This document shows, one piece after another, positions 52,177 through 61,421 of a stretch of 64,000 nucleotides of DNA. Below the pieces are notes generated by a model, which worked only from the letters and a program-made list of their open reading frames with translations, did no database searches and was not told the origin of the DNA. Within the stretch, counting starts at the first letter, position 1; each line of letters begins with the position of its first letter. Location of the stretch: the NCBI GenBank assembly GCA_015057505.1, contig SVEG01000012.1, forward strand, positions 1 to 64,000, written 5' to 3'. This DNA comes from Lachnospiraceae bacterium. GTDB lineage: Bacteria; Bacillota; Clostridia; Lachnospirales; Lachnospiraceae. Position numbers and translations under genes: made by a program.

Positions 52177-52271
52177 TTGTTTCTCCTAAAATTTTTTACT
52201 CTGTCCTTTACGAAAAACTAAAACCTCATACTACAAGTATTATATCACATTTTTTTATTTCAGTATGCATT

Positions 52272-52799
52272 TTAATGCCACGAAAACGCCTCTGCACTCA
52301 ATTCTTCCGTAAAAAGACCAATATTAGGCGGATAGTAAGAAAAAATCATAAAAGCTATGACCAATGCAAATATGATACCCTTTAATATCCACGTCCCTTT
52401 ATCGTCCTTGCACTTCTTAGCCAAAATATACACCACAATGAATCCAATTATAACACTCACTACAAATGTAAGTATATTAAGCCATGCAAGATTATATCCA
52501 AGAATTCCCGAATATGTATAGAAAATAACAGGGATTGCAAATGTGCCGGCGAGAATTCCAAGCATAAATGCTTTAGAAATACATTCTGATTCACCCTTTA
52601 GCTTATGTTCCGCAAACAGCGAATACAAAAGCATAGGGAAAAACACAAGCTTCATATGTTCCCAAGTAGATTCATTGACCGGGAAGAAAAGTCCTGCAAT
52701 GAAATTTTCGCCCGCCAGGTCATATACAAAGTGCCCTATAACTCCCATAACCACTGTAAAAATCACACCAACGATCGAATAACATTTTAGTTTATCCAT
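52272..52799 (-). CDS. DUF6512-like integral membrane protein
   Basis: 175 residues with about five membrane helices (VGVIFTVVMGVIGHFVYDL, ILTFVVSVIIGFIVVYILA, GIIFALVIAFMIFSYY). The motif NESTWEHMKLVFFPM is typical of the Clostridia family I know as DUF6512. Function unknown. Its ribosome site lies in the arm of the upstream terminator-like hairpin. Confidence 0.75.
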   Translation of the reverse strand: MDKLKCYSIVGVIFTVVMGVIGHFVYDLAGENFIAGLFFPVNESTWEHMKLVFFPMLLYSLFAEHKLKGESECISKAFMLGILAGTFAIPVIFYTYSGILGYNLAWLNILTFVVSVIIGFIVVYILAKKCKDDKGTWILKGIIFALVIAFMIFSYYPPNIGLFTEELSAEAFSWH

Positions 52800-52806
52800 A
52801 AAAACA

Positions 52807-52849
52807 CCCCGAAAATATCACCATTCATAATAGTGTATTATTTTCGGGG
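52807..52849 (-). terminator. Terminator after GH43 gene
   Basis: CCCCGAAAATA (52807-52817) pairs perfectly with 52839-52849; on the minus strand GGGGTGTTTTT follows and is directly succeeded by the ATG of the DUF6512 gene, so the 3' arm also carries that gene's ribosome site. Confidence 0.82.
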
Positions 52850-52863
52850 TTATCCTATTCTTT

Positions 52864-54639
52864 TTATTGATTAAGTATCGGCATACCGTTTTCATCCCAT
52901 TTCACATAACGTACTCTCGCACTTCTGCATGGGTCATATAACGGATCTTCTTTGCCATAACCACATTCTCCCTTATAGCATACCTCGCTTCTGGAATGAT
53001 AAATAAATACCCAGTCTCCTTTTTCATCCTGAACAAACGAATTATGTCCGGGACCGTATTCACCTATTAAATCCTGCGATGTCAGAAACGGCTTTGCAAC
53101 CTTTGTCCAAGAATTGAGATCCATAAGATTCGCTGTCTCATCTGCATACATAAGACCTATACAGTATTCAGGCCCCGTCGCTGACGCCGAAAATGCCATA
53201 AACACTTTACCCTCATGAATCATTACCGCAGGGCCTTCATTAACAGGAATTGATACCCTCTCCCAGTAATATTCCGGCGTCGTAAGCATTATAGGCTCGC
53301 TTGTCAGCTTCCACGGCTCATCAGGATTGATTGTCGCCATATATACATTAGATAATCCGGGCTTCTGTGCCCAAGCCACATAATGTTTACCATTGCACTC
53401 AAAATATGTCATATCAAGTGAAAAACCTGTAAACGAGAATCTATCGTTGGCAACAGTTTGAAACTTGCCCTTGTCAGTCCAAGTATCTTCATACGGGTCA
53501 TTACCGTCACACGCTATTACGTGGCAGTTGATATCCCACACATTACGACTGCTTCCGCTTGCCGCAAAGTACACGTACCATTTACCGTTTATCTCATGAA
53601 TCTCCGGTGCCCAGATATATCTGTGTGCTGTCTCCGACTCGCTCTCGTCCCAAATAACCTTTTCCTCTGCATCCGCAAGGCCTTCTATAGTCTTCGCTCT
53701 TCTAAGTATAATTCTGTCGTAACCTTCGGCGTCTCTTGCTCCGTACATAGGATATGAGGCCGTAAAATAATAATATCCGTCACTGCCTTTTGTTACATAT
53801 GGGTCTGCCCTGTCTGCAATAAAAATCTCCGTCTCGGTAGCATTTGCCTGCACCGTCTCAGACCTGCCGCTTTCATACTCGGCCTTGACATCCTCTTCTG
53901 TAAGCACTGCATTATAAATCTTCACGTCCCTTATAAAGCCCGAATATGTAACATCTGCCGTATATGAAGACTTGCCTATATAGCCTACAATATCTTCTCC
54001 GAAATCACTTATTTTCTTCGTATGTGCAACTGTTCCAACAGCCTCACCATTCAAATATACTGTAAGCTCTGTTGGCGTAATTATCGTCACATAATGATTC
54101 CAGCCCATATCCATAAGCGGACCTTCTATGCCGTTTGCCGCTGTTGAAGGAGAAAGACCCACTTCTGTCTTATAAGGAGCTGATTTGTTATCACTGTCCG
54201 TTATAACTGACTTTAACATACCTGATGCATTACTCGGATTAAGCAACCAGTAATTTATCGGCATTCTCTCCTTTGTTCCGATAAACATCGCGCTTGTATT
54301 AACCGAACCCGAATAATTTTTGAGCCATACTGATATTGAAAACGTATCTTCCCCTTTAAACACCTCTGCAGGCATCTCAACGTATGCACCTGAGGTCATA
54401 AATACAGAACCCTCTTCATAGTCATCAAACATATTCTCTTTGTTAAAAATTGTGCCGTTATATCCGTTGCCGCTCTCGTCCTTAATAATATTGTCCTCAG
54501 GAAGCCCCTCAAAGGAATAATGGAGCTTTAAGTCTTCGGTTCGCGTCTTCGATTTAGATTTGCTGCAACCTATGCACAATATACTCATAGAGCTTAAAAT
54601 ACACACCATTATTACTAATCTCAATTTGGATTTTCTCAT
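52864..54639 (-). CDS. Secreted GH43-family glycosidase lipoprotein with LamG domain
   Basis: 591 residues. Signal peptide ending in a lipobox-like ILCIGC (Cys25; the -3 Cys is atypical). Residues ~35-260 form a LamG/concanavalin-like carbohydrate-binding domain (LHYSFEGLPEDN, GFIRDVKIYN). Residues ~275-590 form a five-bladed GH43 propeller: base Asp in RADPYV, WAPEIHEINGKWYVYFA, and the acid Glu in NEGPAV. GH43 enzymes remove arabinose or xylose from plant polysaccharides. Anchored outside the cell. Overlaps the PHP gene by 4 bp. Confidence 0.88.
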   Translation of the reverse strand: MRKSKLRLVIMVCILSSMSILCIGCSKSKSKTRTEDLKLHYSFEGLPEDNIIKDESGNGYNGTIFNKENMFDDYEEGSVFMTSGAYVEMPAEVFKGEDTFSISVWLKNYSGSVNTSAMFIGTKERMPINYWLLNPSNASGMLKSVITDSDNKSAPYKTEVGLSPSTAANGIEGPLMDMGWNHYVTIITPTELTVYLNGEAVGTVAHTKKISDFGEDIVGYIGKSSYTADVTYSGFIRDVKIYNAVLTEEDVKAEYESGRSETVQANATETEIFIADRADPYVTKGSDGYYYFTASYPMYGARDAEGYDRIILRRAKTIEGLADAEEKVIWDESESETAHRYIWAPEIHEINGKWYVYFAASGSSRNVWDINCHVIACDGNDPYEDTWTDKGKFQTVANDRFSFTGFSLDMTYFECNGKHYVAWAQKPGLSNVYMATINPDEPWKLTSEPIMLTTPEYYWERVSIPVNEGPAVMIHEGKVFMAFSASATGPEYCIGLMYADETANLMDLNSWTKVAKPFLTSQDLIGEYGPGHNSFVQDEKGDWVFIYHSRSEVCYKGECGYGKEDPLYDPCRSARVRYVKWDENGMPILNQ

Positions 54640-55334
54640 TTTACAACCTCTACAGCCTTATTTTCAAGTGTAAAAATAGTCATCTCACCATTTCTCACAC
54701 GTTTTATAAAATCATTTTCATCGATTAGCGGGGTATTTGATGCCATTCCTGCAAGTCTTTTTATTTTACCTGCGACGTGATTATCGGACCCTGCTGTTTT
54801 TAACAACGAGTAGTTGTCTGCATAGTGTTCTGCCATACTGTTCTCCAGGTCGGAACGACAGGCATTAATAACCTCAACTCCCTCAACACATCTTGGGAAA
54901 AGGCGAATATGGTCAATGTAAAAATCCTCCCTGTAAGGGTGTGCATGTACTACAAATGCACCACTCTCCATCAAGAATCTGAGTTCGTCTGACTTCTTCA
55001 TATCCATAATCTGCGGATTCTTAAGATACCATTCCTTATTAAGACCATATACAAGAAAGTCCGTACCAAGATAGGACAGCTCCACACCGCAGAATACCTT
55101 GATACCTATTTCTTTGCTGAGTTTAACACCTTCTTCATAATCTGTGAAATAGAAGTTAATTCGTTCCTCGTAAGGACGATTATAATCAATATTTATGTTG
55201 CCATCAAGAAAATGGTTGGTTATAAATACTCCTTCATAGCCTAAGCTCTTATAAAATTCCAGAGTTTCTCTTACACTTGCACGCGCACATCTACTGACGG
55301 GCGAAGTGTGTAAATGAGTTTCATATCTATACAT
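54636..55334 (-). CDS. PHP-domain phosphoesterase
   Basis: 232 residues. Metal-binding motifs YETHLHTSPVSRC, FITNHF, CGVELSY, HAHPYR and AGSDNH are those of the PHP fold. Family includes histidinol phosphatases and nucleotide phosphoesterases; substrate unknown. ATGA overlap with the GH43 gene downstream suggests coupled translation, a puzzling pairing of a cytosolic hydrolase with an exported glycosidase. Confidence 0.85.
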   Translation of the reverse strand: MYRYETHLHTSPVSRCARASVRETLEFYKSLGYEGVFITNHFLDGNINIDYNRPYEERINFYFTDYEEGVKLSKEIGIKVFCGVELSYLGTDFLVYGLNKEWYLKNPQIMDMKKSDELRFLMESGAFVVHAHPYREDFYIDHIRLFPRCVEGVEVINACRSDLENSMAEHYADNYSLLKTAGSDNHVAGKIKRLAGMASNTPLIDENDFIKRVRNGEMTIFTLENKAVEVVK

Positions 55335-55358
55335 GTAATATTAATCCGTTCTTTCGTT

Positions 55359-55754
55359 TTATTTTCCTATCTGTGTATCAAGTTCAAGAATATGCTTTAC
55401 AAGCCAGTCGGTCACAAAAGTTAGTAACTCACCAATAACAACATCCTGATTTTCTATATCCTCTAAACTATCAAGATTATACTTCTCCAATTCTTCCTCA
55501 AAAGCCTTATGCTGAATCTTCTGCGTGAAAAGCTTCTTGTAATTAATCGACTCCATATATGCTTCCTCATCAGCAAAATGTTTTTTGGCATAACCCCTAA
55601 GCTTTCCTAGCAAATCAAGTATATTATCATACTTATCCGGAACAAACTCAGCCTTTAATAAATCATATATCTGGTTTGCATAATCAAATAACTGTCTATG
55701 TTCATCATCAATAAGCGTAATTCCCGTGAAATATTCTTTTTTCATTTCGTACAT
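55359..55754 (-). CDS. Bacteriohemerythrin
   Basis: 131 residues, start behind AAGGAG. Di-iron ligand set visible: His in DDEHRQLFD, His and Glu in KKHFADEEAYM, His in QHKAFEEEL, and His/Asp in VKHILELDTQIG. Binds oxygen at a non-haem di-iron site, likely protecting an anaerobe from O2. 24 bp upstream of the PHP gene. Confidence 0.93.
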   Translation of the reverse strand: MYEMKKEYFTGITLIDDEHRQLFDYANQIYDLLKAEFVPDKYDNILDLLGKLRGYAKKHFADEEAYMESINYKKLFTQKIQHKAFEEELEKYNLDSLEDIENQDVVIGELLTFVTDWLVKHILELDTQIGK

Positions 55755-55841
55755 AATAAATATCTCCTTTTCTCATGCGATATTCATATTATACCATGTA
55801 CTCTCTCTGACTGACAAGCATACAAAATCTATTATACAAAA

Positions 55842-55880
55842 AGGCATTTCAAATCTGAATAAATCAGAACTGAAATGCCT
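55842..55880 (-). terminator. Terminator of GGGtGRT operon
   Basis: AGGCATTTCA / TGAAATGCCT (10 bp) with TTTTTG after it on the minus strand, 16 bp past the stop at 55896. The loop itself can form TCTGA/TCAGA. Confidence 0.85.
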
Positions 55881-55895
55881 AATTCAAGCTATTTA

Positions 55896-56906
55896 TTAGA
55901 ACTTACCTGCTTCAGCAGCCTCTTGAATAGAAACTGCAACTGCAACTGTCATACCAACCATAGGGTTGTTACCTGCGCCGATAAGACCCATCATCTCTAC
56001 GTGAGCGGGAACTGATGAAGAACCTGCGAACTGTGCATCTGAGTGCATACGTCCGAGTGTATCTGTCATACCGTAAGAAGCAGGACCTGCTGCCATGTTA
56101 TCGGGATGAAGTGTACGGCCTGTACCACCGCCTGAAGCAACTGAGAAATACTTCTTGCCTGCAGCGTTTCTTTCCTTCTTGTAAGTACCTGCAACGGGAT
56201 GCTGGAATCTTGTAGGATTAGTAGAGTTACCTGTGATAGAAACATCTACGTTCTCCTTCCACATGATTGCAACGCCTTCGCAAACATCGTTAGCGCCGTA
56301 GCAGTTAACCTTTGCACGAAGACCCTCTGAGTAAGCGATTCTGTTAACTTCTGTTACTGTATTTGTATAAGGATCGTACTTTGTCTCAACAAATGTGAAA
56401 CCATTGATACGAGCGATAATCTGAGCTGCGTCTTTACCAAGACCGTTAAGGATAACACGAAGAGGATTCTTACGAACCTTGTTAGCCTTCTCAGCAATAC
56501 CGATAGCACCCTCTGCAGCTGCGAATGACTCGTGACCTGCAAGGAATGCGAAACACTCTGTCTCTTCCTCTAATAACATCTTACCGAGGTTACCGTGTCC
56601 AAGACCAACCTGACGTGTATCAGCAACTGAACCGGGAATACAGAATGACTGAAGACCCTCACCGATTGCTGCAGCAGCATCAGCAGCTCTTCTGCAACCT
56701 TTCTTGATAGCGATAGCAGCACCTACTACATATGCCCAACAAGCGTTCTCGAAACAGATAGGCTGAATCTTCTTAATCTGGTCATATACCTCAAGACCTG
56801 CATCCTTTGTAATCTTCTCTGCTTCTTCGATAGAAGCGATGCCGTAGCTGTTAAGTACAGCATTGATTTTATCTATTCTTCTTTCATATGATTCAAATAA
56901 TGCCAT
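55896..56906 (-). CDS. GGGtGRT protein
   Basis: 336 residues containing the name-giving ASGGGTGRTLHP. Ala/Gly-rich, cytosolic, with Cys in KKGCRRAAD and RAKVNCYGAND. Almost always encoded next to a NifU-like scaffold in Clostridia, as here (14 bp apart). No biochemical function is established; an iron-sulphur or selenium-related role is a guess from the partner. Codon use suggests high expression. Confidence 0.92.
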   Translation of the reverse strand: MALFESYERRIDKINAVLNSYGIASIEEAEKITKDAGLEVYDQIKKIQPICFENACWAYVVGAAIAIKKGCRRAADAAAAIGEGLQSFCIPGSVADTRQVGLGHGNLGKMLLEEETECFAFLAGHESFAAAEGAIGIAEKANKVRKNPLRVILNGLGKDAAQIIARINGFTFVETKYDPYTNTVTEVNRIAYSEGLRAKVNCYGANDVCEGVAIMWKENVDVSITGNSTNPTRFQHPVAGTYKKERNAAGKKYFSVASGGGTGRTLHPDNMAAGPASYGMTDTLGRMHSDAQFAGSSSVPAHVEMMGLIGAGNNPMVGMTVAVAVSIQEAAEAGKF

Positions 56907-56920
56907 TATAGTTATCCTCC

Positions 56921-57613
56921 TTATTCTTCTCTAGGATCGATAATCTTTACTGCATCAGCAACACGGCCGTACTGACCTTTGGATTTCTCCCATGCTGTAG
57001 TAGGATCATCACCCTTCTTGATGAAATCTGTCATTTTTCCAAGGCTTACGAACTGATAACCGATGATCTGATCGTCTTTATCTAATGCGATTCCTGTTAC
57101 ATAACCCTCAGCCATTTCAAGATAACGAGGACCTTTCTTTAATGTTCCGTACATTGTACCAACCTGTGAACGTAAACCTTTACCAAGGTCTTCAAGGCCT
57201 GCACCAATCGGAAGTCCGTCTTCTGAGAACGCAGACTGTGTTCTACCGTAAACGATCTGTAAGAATAACTCTCTCATTGCTGTGTTGATAGCATCACATA
57301 CTAAGTCAGTATTAAGTGCCTCAAGAAGAGTTCTTCCGGGCAAAATCTCTGAAGCCATAGCTGCTGAATGTGTCATACCTGAACATCCGATAGTCTCAAC
57401 CAATGCTTCCTGGATAATACCTTCTTTTACGTTTAATGTTAACTTACAAGCACCCTGCTGCGGCGCACACCAGCCGATACCGTGTGTCAAACCGGAAATA
57501 TCTTTAATTTCTTTTGCCTGTACCCATTTTGCTTCCTCCGGAATCGGAGCTGCACCATGAGCTACACCCTGTGCTACTTTACACATTTTTTCAACTTCAT
57601 GTGAATAAATCAT
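56921..57613 (-). CDS. NifU-like iron-sulphur scaffold protein
   Basis: 230 residues from the ATG at 57613 (AAAGGAG upstream). NifU_N-like fold with a Cys in ETIGCSGMTHSAAMASEILP and in GIGWCAPQQGACKL. It is longer than IscU (~130) and has an extra C-terminal region (GDDPTTAWEKSKGQYGRVAD). Operon with the GGGtGRT gene. Confidence 0.88.
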   Translation of the reverse strand: MIYSHEVEKMCKVAQGVAHGAAPIPEEAKWVQAKEIKDISGLTHGIGWCAPQQGACKLTLNVKEGIIQEALVETIGCSGMTHSAAMASEILPGRTLLEALNTDLVCDAINTAMRELFLQIVYGRTQSAFSEDGLPIGAGLEDLGKGLRSQVGTMYGTLKKGPRYLEMAEGYVTGIALDKDDQIIGYQFVSLGKMTDFIKKGDDPTTAWEKSKGQYGRVADAVKIIDPREE

Positions 57614-57760
57614 TGTAAGTCTCCTTTCAATTATATATAACATTATTGCTCAACATATTCTCTCACAAAAATCGAAAATAGTCTAGTTATTTTTTTAACT
57701 TTCTCTGTTTTTTAACAAATTATTTTTTCCTTAAGTTCCTTTATTCAACAAAATGTACAA

Positions 57761-57894
57761 CATCGAGCTAAGCATCTCTCGGGAAGCAATGCTTCCCTCG
57801 CGATTTGGCTCTCGCCAAATAGAACAATAAAAAAGCAGGTTTTGGAATGTAAACATTCCTCACCTGCATTTTCATTGTTCTGCTTAGCTCGATG
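57761..57894. repeat. Multi-branched structured element downstream of asd
   Basis: A perfect 14-bp closing stem CATCGAGCTAAGCA (57761-57774 with 57881-57894) encloses three hairpins: GGGAAGC-AAT-GCTTCCC; ATTTGGC-TCTC-GCCAAAT (57803-57820); and AGAACAAT...ATTGTTCT containing GCAGGT/ACCTGC and GGAATGT/ACATTCC. The last gives a terminator for asd on the minus strand. TTTGGCTCTCGCCAAAT plus AGAA matches 24787-24807 with one mismatch. Confidence 0.8.
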
Positions 57895-57900
57895 CTATAA

Positions 57901-58989
57901 TCACTTCTTTGTAATGTAACCCTGTGCCTTAAGAAGCTCTGCGCAAAGAACTGCACCACCTGCAGCTCCTCTTACTGTATTGTGTGAAAGGCCTACAAAC
58001 TTGAAATCGTAAATGCTGTCTTCTCTGATACGTCCGATTGAAATACCCATACCGTTCTCAAAATCAACATCAGCTTTAACCTGAGGGCGATTATCCTCTT
58101 CAAGGTACTGAATGAACTGCTTGGGTGCGCTCGGAAGCTCTAACTCCTGAGGTAAGCCCTTAAATGTTACAAGCTTCTCAATAAGCTGTTCATTTGTGGG
58201 CTGCTTTCTGAATTTAACGAAAACTGCTGCTGTATGTCCGTTAAGTACGGGAACACGGATACACTGGCATGAAATCTTAGGCTCCTGTGCTTTAACAATC
58301 ACGCCATCTTCAATCTTACCCCACAAACGAAGAGGTTCCTGTTCACTCTTTTCTTCCTCGCCACCGATGTAAGGAATAAGGTTCTCAACCATCTCCGGCC
58401 AATCCTTAAATGTCTTACCTGCACCTGAAATTGCCTGATATGTTGTAGCGATTACCTCGTACGGTTCAAATTCCTTCCAAGCTGTAAGAACCGGTGCGTA
58501 GCTCTGGATTGAACAGTTGGGCTTAACTGCTACGAAACCTCTCTTTGTTCCGAGACGCTTCTTCTGGAACTCAATAACTTCGAAATGCTCGGGGTTAATC
58601 TCCGGAACTACCATAGGGACGTCCGGTGTCCATCTATGTGCACTATTGTTGGAAACAACTGGCGTCTCTGTCTTTGCATATGCTTCCTCAATAGACTTAA
58701 TCTCTTCCTTAGTCATGTCAACTGCTGAAAATACGAAATCAACTTCTGCAGCAACTTTCTCAACTTCATTTACATTCATTACAACAAGCTTCTTAACAGC
58801 CTCGGGCATAGGAGTTGTCATCTTCCAACGTTCTCCTACTGCTTCTTCATAAGTCTTGCCTGCACTTCTGGGGCTTGCTGCTACTGTAACAACCTCAAAC
58901 CACGGATGATTCTCAAGTAAAGCTATGAATCTCTGTCCTACCATACCTGTTGCACCTAAAATACCTACTCTTAATTTGTTATCACTCAT
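57901..58989 (-). CDS. asd: Aspartate-semialdehyde dehydrogenase, archaeal/fungal type
   Basis: 362 residues from the ATG at 58989 (AAGAGGTG upstream). NADP loop GILGATGMVGQRFI, catalytic Cys in KPNCSIQSYAP, YQAISGAGKTF and IPYIGGEEEK. These resemble the yeast Hom2/archaeal branch rather than the classical bacterial Asd. Makes aspartate semialdehyde for lysine, threonine, methionine and diaminopimelate. Confidence 0.94.
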   Translation of the reverse strand: MSDNKLRVGILGATGMVGQRFIALLENHPWFEVVTVAASPRSAGKTYEEAVGERWKMTTPMPEAVKKLVVMNVNEVEKVAAEVDFVFSAVDMTKEEIKSIEEAYAKTETPVVSNNSAHRWTPDVPMVVPEINPEHFEVIEFQKKRLGTKRGFVAVKPNCSIQSYAPVLTAWKEFEPYEVIATTYQAISGAGKTFKDWPEMVENLIPYIGGEEEKSEQEPLRLWGKIEDGVIVKAQEPKISCQCIRVPVLNGHTAAVFVKFRKQPTNEQLIEKLVTFKGLPQELELPSAPKQFIQYLEEDNRPQVKADVDFENGMGISIGRIREDSIYDFKFVGLSHNTVRGAAGGAVLCAELLKAQGYITKK

Positions 58990-59195
58990 TTTGGTCACCT
59001 CTTGTGTTTTTCTCTCGCGGACACTTGTCTGTCTTTGAAAGATATTATCACATTTATTTTAAAAATGCAACTATTTTTTTTATTAAATTATTTTTTATTT
59101 ACTTTGTACAGAAACAAATATTTCCACATAATTTTTTGTGTATTTTATATAGTTTTCTTTCACAAAATACAATAATAATATTCTATAAAATAATA

Positions 59196-59227
59196 AAGCC
59201 TCTGACAACTATCGTCATCAGAGGCTT
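59196..59227 (-). terminator. Terminator of csp
   Basis: AAGCCTCTGA / TCAGAGGCTT (10 bp perfect) followed by TTATTATTTT on the minus strand. The remaining 58990-59195 is A/T-rich with no gene I can support; it includes the asd promoter region. Confidence 0.85.
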
Positions 59228-59259
59228 ACTATGCCATGCGTAATATATACCCTTACAAA

Positions 59260-59457
59260 TTAAAGCTTTACTACGTTAGCTGCCTGAGGTCCTTTTTCGC
59301 CTTCAACTACGTCAAACTCAACAGCTTCGCCTTCTTTAGCTTCCTTGTATCCGTCCATGTTAAGAGCAGAAAAATGAAGGAAAATGTCGTTGCCATTCTC
59401 ATCTGAAATAAATCCGTAACCCTTTTTAGCGTTGAACCACTTAACTGTACCTTTCAT
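59260..59457 (-). CDS. csp: Cold-shock domain protein
   Basis: 65 residues, standard CspA size: [19 protein letters not shown] and [14 protein letters not shown] hold the RNP1 and RNP2 motifs. Binds single-stranded RNA/DNA as an RNA chaperone. Preceded by GGGAGG and a ~50-nt leader with a small hairpin GTTAC-CTAT-GTAAC. Confidence 0.96.
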   Translation of the reverse strand: MKGTVKWFNAKKGYGFISDENGNDIFLHFSALNMDGYKEAKEGEAVEFDVVEGEKGPQAANVVKL

Positions 59458-59510
59458 TACTAAAATCCTCCCTAAAAACTTTAAGAATGTTACCTATGTA
59501 ACTACGTTTC

Positions 59511-59539
59511 ACATTAACACAATTTACTATTTTTGTCAA
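59511..59539 (-). promoter_or_regulatory. Promoter of csp
   Basis: -35 TTGACA (59534-59539), 17-bp spacer, -10 TAATGT (59511-59516). Confidence 0.75.
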
Positions 59540-59559
59540 TATAAACGCAGATTTTTTCG

Positions 59560-61314
59560 TCAAAAATAACAATTATACTTTAATAAATTTGCTTTCAAAC
59601 TCATAAGAGGCATAGGCCGCGAAAAAAAGAAGCCCTGTCCGACATCACACTTACTGTTTTTAAGGAATTCAACATGTTCTTCCGTCTCTATTCCCTCGGC
59701 AATAACCTCCATCTGCAGATCTTTTGCCATGGAAATCGTATGTGTCATTACTATCTTACTCTTATCCTTGTTGGCTTCGTCCGCAAAAAATTCCTTATCG
59801 ATTTTGACAGTATCAACAGGAACATTTTTGAGCATGTTAAGTGAAGAATATCCCGAGCCAAAATCATCCATTTCAACCTTGAAACCAAGTGAATGTAATT
59901 CCGTCAATACATTATTCAGTTTGTCCGTATCACCAAGGAATATCGTTTCTGTAACTTCAAGCCTTAAATACTGCGGTGGAATTTTATATTTTTTTATAAT
60001 ACCGATAAGATAACCGATAACATCCCCACTGTAAATATGAAGTCTAGACAGGTTAACCGAAACAGGGACCGGCTCAACCCCCGCATCAAGCCATTTTCTG
60101 AGTAATTTACAAACCTCACAACAAACATATTCATCAAGTTTGATTATGAAACCATTACTTTCAAAAACAGGAATAAAACTGTCAGGAGTAATAAGTCCCT
60201 TCTCGGGATGTTGCCATCTCACAAGCGCTTCCGCCCCCTTGAGTTCACCATCACTTAAATTAACTTTTGGCTGAAGATAAACAACAAACTGCCCTTCGGC
60301 AAGCGCCCTATGCATCTCGCTTTCAATTTCCTGCTCCATGATTATATCATTACGAAATTTATCACTGAAAAAAGCATAATATGTAAGCGCACCTTTTTTG
60401 ATTGTACGCTTGGCAATAAGTGCCCTTTCCCTCATAAGACCGATTGGAAGTGCCTTATCCTCACTACTTTCGGCAACAAACACACCAAAGGAGGTTGTAA
60501 GCGATATTTCCTTTGGATTATTATGAACCCTGTCATATATCTTATCAATAACCTTTATAATATCTTCCTTCTTTTTATACTTCATGAAAATACTAAAGGT
60601 ATCCGCATACATTCTCGAACATACCGCCATTTTCGGCGTAACCTTTTTAAGCACGGAAGCAGTATATTTCAGAATACTGTTACCGGTCTTTGTATCATAT
60701 ACTTCATTTACCACTTTAAATTTATTAATATCAAGAACAATTATACAGTATTTGCTATCAGGATTACTCCTTATAATTGTCTTAATCTCTTTATCAGCCT
60801 TCTCATCATTATAAAGACCTGTAAGGCTGTCATACTCTTCATAATCCTTTATCTGCTTAAATGCGGATAACTCATTGTTAACATCCTGAATCATACCGAT
60901 TTTACGGGTCAGATTACCAAGTCTCTCATCTGCATAATTACAAATTGAGACTCTAAACCATCTGTAAATTTTGTCCTCACACAGGATTCTGCAAATAACT
61001 GAATTCATTCCCTGCTTTTCTGTTTCACCAAACAATGAAAGATATACCGCCAAATCTTCCGGATGAATAAACTTAGACGCAACGCCATAATCCGAAATAT
61101 TTACATTCTCCCATTTTTGGTTTCCAAAATATTTTTCATAAACGGAATTGGCAAACACCATATGATTCTCACTGTCAAGTTCAAAAGTAAATATATCTGC
61201 CTGAACAATAATAGTATCATATATCGATTCAAGAATTCCTGTCGTAGTTACGCACATTCCCCCAAATGTACTTTCACTTTTTTTTCTCATAAAGTACCCC
61301 ACTAACACATTCAT
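59560..61314 (-). CDS. PAS-GGDEF(degenerate)-EAL c-di-GMP phosphodiesterase
   Basis: 584 residues. PAS-like sensor ~25-155, GGDEF domain ~160-320 whose signature is degenerate (MYADTF replaces GGDEF), and EAL domain ~330-580 with EALVRW, the metal ligands in LEVTET and DDFGSGYSS, and AEGIET intact. I infer an active c-di-GMP phosphodiesterase with a regulatory, non-synthetic GGDEF. No membrane segment. An ATG at 61290 with GGGG upstream is an alternative start. Confidence 0.87.
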   Translation of the reverse strand: MNVLVGYFMRKKSESTFGGMCVTTTGILESIYDTIIVQADIFTFELDSENHMVFANSVYEKYFGNQKWENVNISDYGVASKFIHPEDLAVYLSLFGETEKQGMNSVICRILCEDKIYRWFRVSICNYADERLGNLTRKIGMIQDVNNELSAFKQIKDYEEYDSLTGLYNDEKADKEIKTIIRSNPDSKYCIIVLDINKFKVVNEVYDTKTGNSILKYTASVLKKVTPKMAVCSRMYADTFSIFMKYKKKEDIIKVIDKIYDRVHNNPKEISLTTSFGVFVAESSEDKALPIGLMRERALIAKRTIKKGALTYYAFFSDKFRNDIIMEQEIESEMHRALAEGQFVVYLQPKVNLSDGELKGAEALVRWQHPEKGLITPDSFIPVFESNGFIIKLDEYVCCEVCKLLRKWLDAGVEPVPVSVNLSRLHIYSGDVIGYLIGIIKKYKIPPQYLRLEVTETIFLGDTDKLNNVLTELHSLGFKVEMDDFGSGYSSLNMLKNVPVDTVKIDKEFFADEANKDKSKIVMTHTISMAKDLQMEVIAEGIETEEHVEFLKNSKCDVGQGFFFSRPMPLMSLKANLLKYNCYF

Positions 61315-61367
61315 CTATCTTACACACGCATATTATTATATCCAATTTTATGTAAATCGTCAATAAA

Positions 61368-61395
61368 GAAAAGCGGTGATATTTCACCGCTTTTC
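61368..61395 (-). terminator. Terminator of gal operon
   Basis: GAAAAGCGGTGA / TCACCGCTTTTC, 12 bp perfect with a 4-nt loop and T-rich tails on both strands. Confidence 0.87.
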
Positions 61396-61421
61396 GATTT
61401 TTTTCGACACATTATTGTAAC

